Source: Rhipicephalus microplus
Lineage: Eukaryota > Arthropoda > Arachnida > Ixodida > Ixodidae
NCBI RefSeq assembly: GCF_043290135.1
Contig: NW_027464588.1
Coordinates: forward strand, 5,741,501-5,805,500
Direction: 5' to 3'
Length of the DNA: 64,000 bases
This document shows, piece after piece, positions 35,201-47,044 of the stretch. Position 1 is the stretch's first letter. Each line of letters starts with the position of its first letter. The notes under the pieces were generated by a model that had not been told where the DNA came from, made no database searches, and saw only the letters and a program-made list of their open reading frames with translations. A program made the translations under genes and the position numbers.

Positions 35201-36380
35201 TGAAACAGTTGCAGAAACGACCATGGAAATCGGGAAGGCTCACAAGACAGCAACCAGCAAAGAAGATGAACAAAAAAAATCAGGAGCACAGCCGAAGCTG
35301 AAAATAGTGCAGATATTGTCTACTCCCATCCTTTATGTCCATGCGTGGTCTTGTCTTGGTCATGAAAAGCCCACAAACCTTCTTGCGAACGAATGAAAAG
35401 AGTAGAGCACAAAATATACTGTGCCCGTCAGAGCTACGGACCTTGCAGTATCCAAACCTCAGATAGACAAAGAAATTGAAGGTTCAGCGAACAAAAAAGA
35501 TTCTGCCATCGTAGTAACAACCAAGAGGCCTCCGATGGACCGACTAGTACATGACAATGTGACCGTGGAAAGTTTCAATGGTCCATTTCCTGTTCACATT
35601 GGCCGTGAGGATCTCCACTAGAGAGGCCAGCGCTGCGAGCGTTCTGACGTCACAGAATAAATAATTGTTTTTATACGGAAGATTTGCTTTCGCGACACTA
35701 CCTGAATCGTCTATGAATATTTCATGTGCCAGTACTTATTAAAGTGGACAACTTATTGAATGCTCTTTTGTTAAACGATACAATGAAGAATGTATATTTT
35801 CAGAAGAAATTTGGGCATTTCATAAAACCTTCTATATTGCAAAAAGTCTGACGTTGTGCTTTAAAGGGGAACTCTGCATTTTCAACCATACTAAAAAAAA
35901 ATGCGCTTTCATATATTGACAGTCCTGCAACAGTTAGGGTGGCTCATTTTGCCAGACACTCGTCAATAATTTTGTTCAAGCAATAAATGACGAGTCAAAA
36001 CGAAAACTCTGACAGGAAGTCACTCCTTTCTCCATGGTCAGTATCAGATGACGTCAATATATTTCACACACACCACCACGGCTGGCCAAAGTGTAAAGAT
36101 AGCTCACGCCCTTTTTTTGACGTGCAGAAAGCATTTGAGCAATGGGATACGACGCAAATTCAACCTGTGCCCGCTCGTCTCAGCGTACCAGTGTTAAATT
36201 CAGCGATAATTTTAGCTACTATTTGAGTGCGATAGCATCGTTTTTTGAATTCAAATGGCCGCCGTGTGAAGTATCTCACGTGCCCCGAATCGATCTCTTC
36301 GTTGCATTATATTTGGGCGACTTCAACGACGTCTACATCGCTGTAGGCAGTTGATAAAACTGTTCATCTGTACATACTCA
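31653..36380. other. Long stretch without recognisable genes
   Basis: AT-rich DNA with scattered short ORFs. It contains (CAGA)n at 32163-32202. The frames at 33824-34153 and 34092-34511 overlap one another without known motifs. I see no exons or elements I can support. Confidence 0.4.
32163..32202. repeat. (CAGA)n microsatellite
   Basis: About nine consecutive ACAG units interrupted once at the start. Confidence 0.92.
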
Positions 36381-36383
36381 TCA

Positions 36384-36463
36384 TCACCAGTCAAATTTAG
36401 GTTGTGGGGCACATACTTGAGTCAATAAAGGAGAGTCTTGAGTGTACTCGACGCCATCTTACA
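36384..36463 (+). repeat. 3' part of a Ty3/gypsy 5' LTR
   Basis: AATAAA at 36423-36428 is followed by GCCATCTTACA ending at 36463, then AGTAG and a candidate primer-binding site TGGAGAATGCTGCCCGGTTC starting at 36469. The LTR start is not resolved and no second LTR is found, so the span is only approximate. Confidence 0.45.
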
Positions 36464-36583
36464 AGTAGTGGAGAATGCTGCCCGGTTCCTGCGTCCTTTC
36501 ACGTTCTCGAACACCCCAGCGTCTTCTAGAACACATCCCTGGAGCTCCGTTCAGGCCGCCGCTTGAACGACCTGGATCCGGTA

Positions 36584-37430
36584 ATGTCGCAAGCCGCCCA
36601 GCCCAGCGTGCCAGCTTCGCCACCGCTCTCACCTCCAAGAAACCCTTCTCACCTGGTCACCAGCCCTCAAAAGGATCCTTCGCTGTTCGCAGGGCTTCCG
36701 GGTGAAGACGTTGAAGAGTGGCTCGAGAAGTATGACTGCGTGAATGTTATCAACAACTGCGATGAGCCTGCGAAACTCACCCACGGTGCATTCTACTTGA
36801 GCGGCGTTGCAAAAACGTGGTTTTTTAACCACGCCACAGATTTTCCGACATGGCCCACCTTTACACATCAGCTCCCCCAGATTTTCGCCAACCCGTCAGT
36901 GCGCTCGGATATCGCCAAAAAGGCTTGGTGCACGTGTTCAACGCCCTGGCGAGTCTCACACTTCTTACATGGAAGATGCTCTCCCTCTTTGCCGCCGCAT
37001 CGACAACAATATGGCCGAAAACGACCGTGTGCGCCACCTGCTAAAAGGAATTGCGACTGTCGCTTTTAATGCGCTTGTGGTACAAAATCCCCAAACCGTA
37101 GCCGATGTTGTCGCTACCTGTCAGCGCCTTGGTGAGCTTCAGACCACTCGGGTACAACCTGATATGTCTGATCTGAGCTCAAGTCAAGATACAACAGAGC
37201 TGCGTGCATTGATCCGCTCTATCATCAGCGAGGAACTTCATGCACAGGCTTCACCTCGCCACTTCGATATCCGAACGACGCCACCCGCTACTAGTTTGCG
37301 CGACATCGTGAGGGAGGAACTGGCCTTGATGACTGGTACACCAGTTCCGAGCTTACATCCCATGCCCATTCCGAGTTATGGTCACGTTGCTGCACGACAC
37401 CTACGCCCCACCAAAGCCTGGCCTCGATGA
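36584..37430 (+). pseudogene. gag of a second, truncated Ty3/gypsy element
   Basis: The ATG at 36584 starts MSQAAQPSVPASPP. The frame then carries DPSLFAGLPGEDVEEWLEKY and GAFYLSGVAKTWFFNH, shifts by one near 36915, and continues in 36807-37430 with RPGESHTSYMEDALPLCRRI, VRHLLKGIA, VQNPQTVADVVATCQRL and LRALIRSIISEELH. It is closely similar in layout to the gag at 26639, so the two belong to related families. The frame ends at 37430. A degenerate knuckle follows at 37613-37660 (C, stop, C, Leu for His, C). Confidence 0.82.
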
Positions 37431-37795
37431 CTGTCACACCTGTCCCCGATGACTGTCACACATATCCTGTGGCCATGCCAACGTATGCTCAGGCTGCTGC
37501 TAGGACACCTGTACCCCAGCAAAGCCCAATGCAGCTACTAGCACCCGAAGTGCATGGCTCGCTCAACTCACTCGCACCGCGACCATCTTCCCAGCCTTAC
37601 AACGACTGGCGCACTTCGCGACCGACTTGCTTTTAATGCGGCACCTGTGGTCTTATTTCAAGGTTTTGCCGACGCCGTCAGCAAGACGAACGACAAAGCT
37701 ACCATAACCTTGAACGGACGACATCTACGCCACTAAACCACCCTATCGCCGGCTGTATCCGAACAGCACACGTTGGTCGCCGTCTCCGCAGAACT

Positions 37796-38985
37796 TTGTT
37801 TCAGGTGGCAGTTCCCCGTTCTCATGTCGTCGCTCACCTTCACCGATGCGGCGTTCCTCTTCCTCTCTCCGACCTTATGCTTCAATTCCCGACCGCCAAC
37901 TGGAAAACTGAACAGTGCAGCTTCGGGAGGGAAAGCTGCATTTTCGAACTGCGTCAAACTCCTCCGGACCGCCCGTTGAATGTTATATTGGTGTATGTTG
38001 AAGGTATACAGACAGAGGCACTGGTGGATACAGGCGCATCACTTTCCGTAATTCGTGCATACTTTTGTGTCCGCTTGAAAAAAGTTAGGACGCCCTACGA
38101 TTGTCCTCCCCTTTGTTGCGCAGATGGAGTCCCCATTCAGCCTTCAAGTGTTTGCACAGTCCGCGTTTTCATAGATGGCATCCTTTACCACATTCAGTTT
38201 CTTGTACTTCCTTTGTGCACTCACGCAGTAATTTTAGGATGGGACTTCTTTTTTTCGGTATCACCTTTCATATCGTGTCGTCAGCGAGTCATTCAAATGT
38301 CAGCTACTGAGAGTTCATCCGATGTCGATCCATACAGCTTCTGTTTCGTTGCTGCCACTGATTGTTTCATTTCGCCAGGAGATGAACAGCTTCTAACGAT
38401 CGCTTCGGATACTATAGTTAACGGTGACATGTTCATAGCTCCATCTGTTCGCTCCAAACCTGCGGGGCTTACCATAGCACCCGGCCTTGTGCGGTTTAAC
38501 GACGGTAAAGCATTGGTAACCGCCTTGAACCCAACTTCTTCGCCAGTGATGCTGCCCCAGGGCACTGCTTCGCTGACAGGGAGCCCTTTTCGCTGGTTCC
38601 CCTTCACGCAGAATTACTGCCTTTGTCTGCTAATACTGATATCAAGGCTACCACTGTTACCTTAAATGACACCATAAGTCCTCACCTCACTGCCGAGCAA
38701 AAGAGAGACCTCTTAAACCTTCTTCAAAAGCACAGCCTTTCGTTTGATGTACATTGCAAAGTTCTGGGCCGCACCTCCGTTGCAGAGCACAGCATCGAAA
38801 TCGAAGGCAGCTCTATTGTACGCCGCCACCCATACCGTCTGTCTTTGGCGGAACGGCAAATCATTGAGGAAAAGGTCGCCGACATGCTCAAACGGGATAA
38901 TATTCGTCCCCTCGCAAAAAAAGCAAGTGCTGAACCCGTCTACTGGGAAAGGCGGGCTTCTGAAAAAAAGCAGGCATACACATAG
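37796..38985 (+). pseudogene. Protease and pre-RT linker of the second element
   Basis: The frame 37796-38665 carries VEGIQTEALVDTGASLSVI (catalytic DTG), YHIQFLVLPLCTHAVILGWDF and a linker (GLTIAPGLVRFNDGKALVTA). The overlapping frame 38623-38985 continues with LTAEQKRDLLNLLQKHSLSF, GRTSVAEHSIEIEG and YRLSLAERQIIEEKVADMLK, which is the start of the reverse transcriptase. Homology ends abruptly near 38915 (LAKK); the following sequence is unrelated. So the element is truncated before the palm and has no 3' LTR here. Confidence 0.82.
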
Positions 38986-38989
38986 TATG

Positions 38990-39630
38990 CATACACAGTG
39001 TAACCTTCCGTTACAGATCATTCCAAAGTTGGCTGCCTATTTCCAATATTGGTTTTCTATAAACCTCAGGGTTGTATAGGTAGGCGCATATTCTCATGGT
39101 ACCCACGAAAACACATGTTCAGAGCATTTTTAAGTCTACAAATATAAAAAAAATTGCCAGACTTGAATTAGTGCATTTTTTGTGATGCTTTTTTATCGGC
39201 CGGCTACAATTGACTGTGTCTAACATAGGGCATACTACTCGCTTCATTCTTACTAATTCATTTATTTGCCAGCAAGTGTCCCATTCCGGCATACATGATC
39301 AGTCTGAGTATAATGCAAAGCTTAATTTTTCAGTTACCAATAAACTATCGCTCCCGGTCACGAGCTACATGATACAAGAGGGCAACGAAGAGGGATGTTC
39401 TACATACGGCCCTATGGCTAGATGTGGCACTGGCTAGAACTCCTAATTACACGTACAACTTCACCAATTTCTTTTGATGTATACGCATTGGTCCACTTCA
39501 ACTAAACACTATTACAATATTGCATAAACTTTCTTTGACTTATTATTTGTTAACAATGCTGGAGCACCTTGCTGAGCTCTCCTTATGTTCCGCCTATTAA
39601 AGGAGTAAACCCCTCTATTCATTTGCTCTT
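38990..39630. other. Non-coding stretch
   Basis: Nothing recognised between the truncated Ty3/gypsy element and the RTE-type fragment; AT-rich. Confidence 0.45.
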
Positions 39631-39631
39631 C

Positions 39632-40396
39632 ACATCATCATCATCATCATCAGCCTGACTACTTCTACTGCAGGACAAAGGCCTCTCCCATGTTCCGCCA
39701 GTTAACCCGGTCCTGTGCTTGCTGTTGCCAATTTATACCCGCAAACATCTTAATCTCATCTGCTCACTTAACCTTCTGTCTCCCCCTAACCCGCTTGCCT
39801 TCTCTGGGAATCCAGTTAGTTACCCTTAACGACCATCGGTTATCCTGTCTACGCACTACATGCCCAGCCCATGTCCATTTCTTCTTCTTGATTTCAGCTA
39901 TGATAACCTTAGCCTCCGTTTGTTCTCTAATCCACTCTGCTCTCTTCTTGTCCTTTAAGGTTACACCTACCATTTTTCTTTCCATTGCTCGCTGCGTCGT
40001 CCTCAATTTAAGCTGGACCCTCTTTGTAAGTCTCCAGGTTTCTGCTCCGTAGCTAATTACCGGCAAAATACAGCTGTTATATACCTTCCTCTTGAGGGAT
40101 AGTGGCAATCTACCTGTCATAATTTTAGAGTGCTTGCCAAATGTGCTCCACCCCATTCTTGTTCTTCTACTTACTTCAATCTCGTGGTTCGGCTCCGCGG
40201 TTATTACCTGCCCTAAGTAGACATAGTCTTTTACAACTTGAAGTGCACTATTACCTATCTCGAAGCGCTGCTCTTTTCTGAGGTTGTTGTACATTACTTT
40301 CGTTTTCTGCAGATTAATTTGAAGACCCACCTTTCTGCTCTCCTTGTCTAGCTCCGTAATCATGAGTGGCAATTGGTCCCCTGAGTTAATCAGCAA
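39632..40396 (-). mobile_element. RTE-type non-LTR retrotransposon, 3' end only
   Basis: The minus-strand frame 40396-39764 (210 residues) reads LQINLQKTKVMYNN, VYLGQVITAEPNHEIEVSRR, YNSCILPVISYGAETW and TWAGHVVRRQDNRWS, the C-terminal thumb and tail of RTE/BovB-like reverse transcriptases. The frame is open throughout what remains. It ends in a (TGATGA)n tail (39632-39650 complement), typical for the 3' end of RTE elements. The catalytic box and the endonuclease are missing through 5' truncation near 40396. Confidence 0.85.
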
Positions 40397-40399
40397 TGT

Positions 40400-42407
40400 T
40401 CTTTATAAAAGATACAAAATTTGTAAGAACATGACTCAGCACTCCTTGGTATGTTCCTACGAATTTGCGCTTTCCTGCACATGACATTTATTATTGGCTA
40501 CGATAATGAATTGTGGTTAGAAAAGCACCTACAAACATAATTTGTAATAGATATGTTCAATACGACCTAAAAAATCTGGGTTCAGATAATTCTGTGGGCC
40601 TTGAAGTTGCATTGCTGACTATAGCCATGGCAGATGTGATGCCACTTTCCAGCAATGCGTAAAGGATAGGTATAAAATTCTTAACACATAGTCCCAAATT
40701 TGTTTGTGCTACCTCTTGCGAAAGTCTACCTGAATATAGGAAAATTCATTCTGCTACAACAACAGTATAAAACCTAGTCGCAGTGAAAGATGAACCAGAC
40801 TTCCTGAAGAATATATACAGATTTATTTTTAAGATGTAAATATGTCAACGTGGTGATTTGTTTTGCCGTTTGTTCTTTTGCCGCCTTCCCAGCAATGTGC
40901 GCACCGCTAGCTACATCAATAATAAACACGTGTGACGGTCCAAGCCGAAAGTTCCACTTCTAAATAACCTTGAGTAGCTCCGAGAAGCAGCGAAATTATA
41001 TGCAGCACTTGGAAAACTATGGCCCATCATTTCACTCTTTGCAGCTCAGACATTCCTCCCACCGCATCGGCGGCTACAAGAACCAGCGTTCGCGATCAGA
41101 GAAGATGACAGGTTTTTTCGTATCCTGGAAAAAAACCCAAGCCATGTGAAGATGTTTTGTTTTCTTTACTTTAGCAAAAACTATAGATGCAATGCAGCCT
41201 GGCGAGCGTGGATCATTTTGAAAGCAGCGACGACGACATAACCACTCGCGTAGCAAACGTTTTGACCCGATCAAAGTAGAAGTTTGAGGTGTTCCAATGC
41301 GGCAGGTTTCCCTGGAAGCGTACGCCTTGCCAATGAAGAATGAGCGCGAAGTATGTTTGCGATTAAAACAGCGAAGAAAGCAGATTCGTCGATTGTGCTG
41401 TTCTCTATATAATGCAACACTTACTTCCTACGTGCAATGGATCTATCGCGGAATGCGTAAGTATAACTCGAAGAAGTGAATGTGTCGTGCGTGATTCAGG
41501 AGGCAAGTGCTCAGCTTTTACGATAATGTTATAAATTTTGAGGAATCTGCATGCTTCTGGCACTTATCCTGAGTTATCGGCAGGTGGGTAAGATGTCTTA
41601 CCCGTTTGCGTGGACGCCTGAATGTGCGTGTACTCATGTGTGTATGGATATATATGAACGCTGAAAATACTTGTAGGGACCAATTTCAGCGGCCCTCACC
41701 ACGACCCAACGGCCCCGTCAACCCTTCAGTCTTGCGATACGCCTTTGACGTGGTTGGTGAATAATGTCCGCGTCTTCCTGTAGTGTGAAGTGTCGAGCCA
41801 GCTCGTTTATGTTTAAGGCTGCAAGAGGGAGGAGTACTTGAGCGCGAGGCCCTGAAAAAAAACAGCAAAAAGTGGGCAATTGGCGTCGCATTATCTTGAA
41901 AAGTTCGATCTTCCATAACATCCTCCGTCTCGCTCTTCCTGTATCCCTGTTCTAGCCTTAGAGAAAAATGTTGGACGAAAAAACAAAAAACAAAGCCCAT
42001 CTTCAGGGCTGTTGAGTTTATATTACGTTTAGATTGACAACCCTCGCGTTGTATATCGACATTCATGCCACCAACAGAGCACTCAAAAGTCCCTGCATAA
42101 AATATGAGCTACACAAATTAGCATGCCTAAGTTTTAATGTGTGTGTGCATGACACCTATGAATAGAATAACCTGAGTATAATAATACTTTGCATGTGAAA
42201 ACCACAATATGCTTTAGACGCATGCTGCACTGGAGGGCTCCAGAAAGTTTGACTATGTGTTGCGTTTCCATGCACATCGCACAATACGCGGGCCGTAAGC
42301 GCTTATTTCTCTACTGAAATGCGACTGCCGCGGCGTGATGGAGTCCGTGATCTAAGCGTCAGCAGCCGAGAACCGCAACCGCCGTCCACCCATGTGAACA
42401 GGTTAAG
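40400..42407. other. Stretch without recognisable genes
   Basis: Short ORFs at 41074-41274 (minus) and 41686-42066 (minus) have no motif I recognise. Nothing else is supported. Confidence 0.4.
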
Positions 42408-42414
42408 ATAACCT

Positions 42415-42661
42415 AACCCCACCACGATGGCCTGGTGGCTAAATACTCGGCTGCTGACCCGCAGGTCACGGGATTGAATCCCGGCTGCGGCGGATGCTTT
42501 TCCGATGGAGGTGCAAAAGTTGTAGGCCCGTGTACTCATTTTTGGGTGCACGTTGAAAAACTCCAGATGGTCGAAATTTACGGAGTCCCCCACTATGGTG
42601 TCTCTCATGTACATATAGTGGTTTTGGGACGTTAAACCTCACATCTCAATTATCAAATAAA
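42415..42661 (+). mobile_element. Ruka-like tRNA-derived SINE, best preserved copy
   Basis: The A box (GATGGCCTGGTGGCTAAA, from 42426), the B box (GGTCACGGGATTGAATCCC, 42465-42483) and the body with GGTGCAAAAGTTGTAGGCCC, GTGCACGTTGAAAAAC and the tail GTGGTTTTGGGACGTTAAACC are all present. The word ATAACCT flanks it at 42408-42414 and 42662-42668, a likely target duplication. The internal pol III promoter would drive its transcription; a partner LINE would supply mobility. Confidence 0.85.
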
Positions 42662-42669
42662 ATAACCTG

Positions 42670-44450
42670 TGCAAATACTCGCAGCAATTGAATCTTGTGT
42701 GTTCACCGATTTTTGGAAAGATCAAGAGATTTTTTGGCGCAGTGTTACCATAGCTTGCAAATTGATAGAGCATTTCGCATATCTGTAAATGCCTATGCTT
42801 GTTAGAGACCCATCTGTATATTTCATAGTGAGCGTAAGTTTTTGCGTGTTTTCTTGTGATATATTTGGCCATGACCACGTGACCACATTTTTGCTTGCGC
42901 TTGTCTGTTCAATGAGCATATATTCGAGGGTGACGTAAGCAAAAAGTCAGTTTGTCGCAGTTCTTTTTGGTTTTTTTTTGCGTGGCTGTATTTTTTGTGC
43001 ACACCAATTTACACCACCATGTTCACAAGATTTTGACATTCTCCACCGCGAACGTTAGATAATTAGCAGTCGTGCGACGTCTAAGCGAAAAAGGTTAAAA
43101 CGGGACACCAAAAAAAACAAAGTTACATAATAGGGATACTCCGCATCAACTTTTGAGTTTATTACCGCCCTTATTCCTCCTTTTACATCCTGAAAGTTTT
43201 ATCTGTCAACGTGCATACGATGAGTACTGCGGCCTGGGATATCCTGATGCTGGCTCATTACGCGCGTTTGCAAAGTCATACCAGCTGCCCATCGGTCAGC
43301 GAAAAAGCGTGGGAACTTCCGGCAGCGAGGTGTCCGGGGGACAGCAACCGGAAACGCCCTCGCTTTTCGACCACCGCGCAGACAGTGACAAAGATGAAGC
43401 TTCCGCGTCCAAGCATGAAATTCCTCGGGTTGAAAGGCGCTCGTTCATAATTTTAGTTGTGCGCCATACCGCGTTCACTGACAGTTTTTTCTTCCTTCGT
43501 TACAATATGCCCGCAAAACGCACTCGCAAAGACTTCGCCGAAGTTTTTGTGTTGTGGCCCTTTTTTTGTGCATCAAGAGCAAATTGTCAGCATAACTAGT
43601 CAGACATGTATAAAACAAATGATAAGTCGCAAGTTGCTTAGCCTAACAGTTGACCCTTGAGTCAGTTCGTTAACCTAAAGGATTCACCGCGTTGCTCTGT
43701 AAATCTGCGAAAAAGCGGCACTTTAACAGATGTTGCTTCTTCATTGGCGCGATGCCCACCACTGAAAGCACCAGTGCCATCATCGGCCTGACCTGCTTTG
43801 AGGTATCACGCGGTCTCAGGGGCCGCATGGGCTCCTTACGGAGCGCTGCCGTGCATGCCGCCAACGAGTTTTAAGTTACACGTGCGCAGCGATTTTCTTC
43901 AATGCGGAGGTTTCCTCACAATTAACGTCACCTAATCCATTGTAATATGAGTAACTGCCTCCGAAGACAACGAACGTGCTGCTCTACAGCTCGGTGCAAC
44001 AGTGCCGTACATAAACGAGGAAGCCTGGTGTCAGGCTGCTCTGGTACCAGGACAAGAAAGACCTTGAAGCTTAGGTTGTGAAGTTAATGGCGGGAAAGCA
44101 GCAATCGGCTAGGAGTCGTGTGTGCAACACGCACTTCCACGACGAACACTTTTCTGATGCCTAGGGGCTGCGATATTCGACGAGTCGCAGAAAATGGCAA
44201 AGAACACCTTTCGCACGCGTTTTCCGCTGGCTGTAAAGCAGCTGAGCCACTTGGCGCTGGTTTCCCTTGCAACTCCGCTGTTTGCACGATAAATGTTTAC
44301 CACCACCACCATTCCGCTGACTAATGATGCTTGTTTTCTGTAGAATGGGAACGGTGCTACCATTAACCACATACAATACCATCCGAAAACTGTCCTGTTA
44401 TTGATCGCTTGGTTCGTGTTCAGCCTCCCTGAAGTCTTGGCTCGAGCATT
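42670..44450. other. Stretch with unsupported ORFs
   Basis: A 148-codon frame at 43153-43599 and a 60-codon frame at 43692-43874 have no recognisable domain. At 44094-44163 a short plus frame reads RSRVCNTHFHDEHF, resembling the C-x2-H-F step of a THAP zinc finger, but the rest of a THAP domain is not seen. Confidence 0.35.
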
Positions 44451-44459
44451 TTGTTTTTT

Positions 44460-44826
44460 AGTGGCGAAGCTCTCTAAGCCGTGTGCCATGCGTCCTCAAT
44501 GTATGTAGTAATAGTAGGTATCCACCGTCCGTTTGGTCCTTGGAATGTCCGCTGGATGGTGGTACTTGTATATGATCAAAAAATTATGAAAAGATGAGAT
44601 GGCGTTGGTGTGTTACTATAAGAACGGACGGAAGGATGAACATACATACATACATACATACATACATACATACATACATACATACATACATACATACATA
44701 CATGCATAAATACATACATACATACATACATACGAGGCAGACAGAAAGACAGTCGAACGTACGAACGGATGGACAAAAAGACAGACAGACAGCAGACAGA
44801 CAGCAGACAGACAGACAGACAGACAG

Positions 44827-44888
<62 letters not shown>

Positions 44889-45090
44889 AGACAGACAGAC
44901 AGAAAGACGGACGGACGGATGGACGGATGGACGGATGAATGGATGGATGGATGGATGGATGGATGGATGGATGGATGGATGGATGGATGGATGGATGGAT
45001 GGATGGATGGACGGACGGACGGATGGACGGACGGACGGACGGCCGGACGGATGGGTGGACCCATGCCTTCATGCAGGTGAAACATGAATA
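44460..45090 (+). repeat. Microsatellite-cored interspersed repeat, copy 1
   Basis: It starts GGCGAAGCTCTCTAAGCCGTG and runs through ATGTATGTAGTAATAGTAGG, GGAATGTCCGCTGGATGG and AAAAGATGAGATGGCGTTGG, then a compound microsatellite: (CATA)n at 44641-44735, (ACAG)n at about 44778-44905, (GGAT)n at 44926-45010 and GGAC-type repeats to 45058. The leading 170 bases match the inverse of 58066-57830. Long ORFs over it in all frames are products of the repeats. Confidence 0.75.
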
Positions 45091-45094
45091 TGCA

Positions 45095-46955
45095 GGATTG
45101 TAAGGAATAGATAGGGTGGCCCGACGAAATTTTTAGAACACCTATACTAATGACCTATAGCGCGAGCGCTGTAACACACGTAATTTTCTTAAAATGCCAT
45201 AGTAATGTCTATGAAGCAGATTACGTTTGCTCAAGGTGATTTTAACGAAGCTGAACCATCCTCCATCTACACTGCATCACTCGTGTAAAAAATTAACTGT
45301 AAATCAAGTTCCTCTTTATTTCAAGAAATCAATTTTCTTTGATATTCGTATGCCAGCCCCGAATAATTAAAGCTATGTTGAAGAAAGCAACACAGCCAAT
45401 CAATTGCATGTCACAAAAAATTTTTGTGTAAAAGCTTGAACTGCTTAACAATAATAAAGAGAAGAAAGATCTAAAATGAATATACAATAATCAAAAGTAA
45501 AGTGCACAGTTTTGATAATCCACACTGGGCAGCTCAACATTTCTTGCTTTCTATCAGCTCAAGAAAGATCGCTCTTTACCATATTTCTGCAGAACAGCAC
45601 ATCTAAAGGTTAATGAAAGGCTTTTTGAGTGAAGTTCTGATGGCCTAGGCGAAAGCAAAGTTGCTCCCTTCTTTAATGTACGAGATATCTGCTCACACGT
45701 GTGCCTAACAAAAAATAAACAAGCTAACTATTCAGCTTTGGCCCACCAAACTAAATGAAGAAAGACGCGTGAATTTCAGGGCTCGTTTTCTCTGTCAGGT
45801 ACAATATTATTGAGAGATACCAGAGACTAATGCCAAGAAAGTATAGGGGATATTCTTAGAAGTAATTTTAATGTGAATGCAGCTGTACTTCTCAGCCAGA
45901 ATTAAATAAATATCGTGATTGACGTAGTGGTAGACACTTTAGATCATGTGTCGCTTCATTGTATAAACAAGTATTGAAAGTTAATTCTAATTTCCAGGAG
46001 ATTTATCTTTGCCAAAGTGAATGATTACGCACCTTATCTAAAGGGGGCGTTTGTAATTGCGTCTAATTTGCGTTATTTATTCGTCTACCATACATGACCA
46101 CTACGCCGTATCTCTGGCAGCCGACAAACCTTCCACGCTTCGAGATGACTGAGTACTACAACGGTAACAGCGGGTGAGAAGTCTCAAGCGGTACATGCTG
46201 ACGAGATTAATCAGTGATTACACCGTCGAATACTTGCGCTGTACAAAGGGCAGCGTTACGTGAGCTAAACCAGAAGCATACATAAGCATATGCAATTAAT
46301 TCTCATCTGGGGTACGTTCGTTTCTTTGGTGCATCTTGGGAGCGCCCTGCTAGCAGGTCACGCCTGCTCTTGCATTACTGTTTCTTATGTAGCCTCTGTG
46401 CCAATGAACACGTCCTTTATTATCCTGCAATGCAGGTAGCGCTCTCCTGTTTCCAGAGCCTCATTGTAATTGTCTGCAAGCACATTGTTGTCTTTTGGAA
46501 CATGTATGATAGTAATTTCTTGCTTTGCTGGCTTTCTCTTAGGCTTAAGTCTATTCAAACAGTCGAAGCTTTGAGAATAAAGAATCAAGCTGAGGAATAG
46601 AAGACTACTATTAATTGAAATGTCACGGTGCCAGAAACTCAGAAGGTGACAATATAAGTGATGATTTTCACAGAACCTGATCTATTAAAGGTTCATTTTC
46701 CTTATGCAGCGGCGGTCTATTCTCTCGTTGTACGATTCAAGGAAGTTAAATCTCCTTGTCTTGGTCGCCCTCATTTCGAGAATTTATTGTTATCACCTTC
46801 AGAGGCACTGTATTATTTGTACTTCAATGTGATGTTTAACTTCGCGTGATTTAGGCTAATAAAATGGAATGAAAGAAACTTCATGTTGTCATGCAAGACG
46901 CCCGCGTCACCACAACAAATATACTCCGATGCACATCGCTCCGCACACAGAACAT
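45095..46955. other. Stretch without recognisable genes
   Basis: AT-rich DNA with no ORF I can support. A minus frame at 46588-46385 (HVPKDNNVLADNY) faintly recalls an RNase H end but is too short to call. Confidence 0.4.
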
Positions 46956-46957
46956 AG

Positions 46958-47038
46958 GTTTATTTAATTATTTATTTATATTTAATGATTTATTTATTGC
47001 TTTATTTATTTATTTATTTATTCATTTATTTATTTATT
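46958..47038. repeat. (TTTA)n tract, 3' tail of a CR1-like element
   Basis: Reading the minus strand it is an (AATA)n tail directly after the CR1-like coding relic at 47045-47710; such 3' microsatellites are usual for this group. Confidence 0.75.
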
Positions 47039-47044
47039 AGAAGA

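Noticed and set aside
42426..42483. A and B boxes that could mark a tRNA gene.
   Set aside because: The cloverleaf cannot be completed and the sequence is one of several dispersed copies with a SINE body and tail.
43153..43599. A 148-codon ORF as a possible host exon.
   Set aside because: No domain, no clear splice sites, and two overlapping frames are also open; left as unsupported.
44576..45085. Long ORFs on both strands rich in [22 protein letters not shown] and YIHTYIHT.
   Set aside because: They are translations of CATA, ACAG and GGAT microsatellites whose 4-base unit keeps all frames open; there is no composition or motif of a real protein.
46385..46588. Minus ORF with HVPKDNNVLADNY, recalling an RNase H end.
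   Set aside because: The match is one short motif without catalytic residues or flanking reverse transcriptase.
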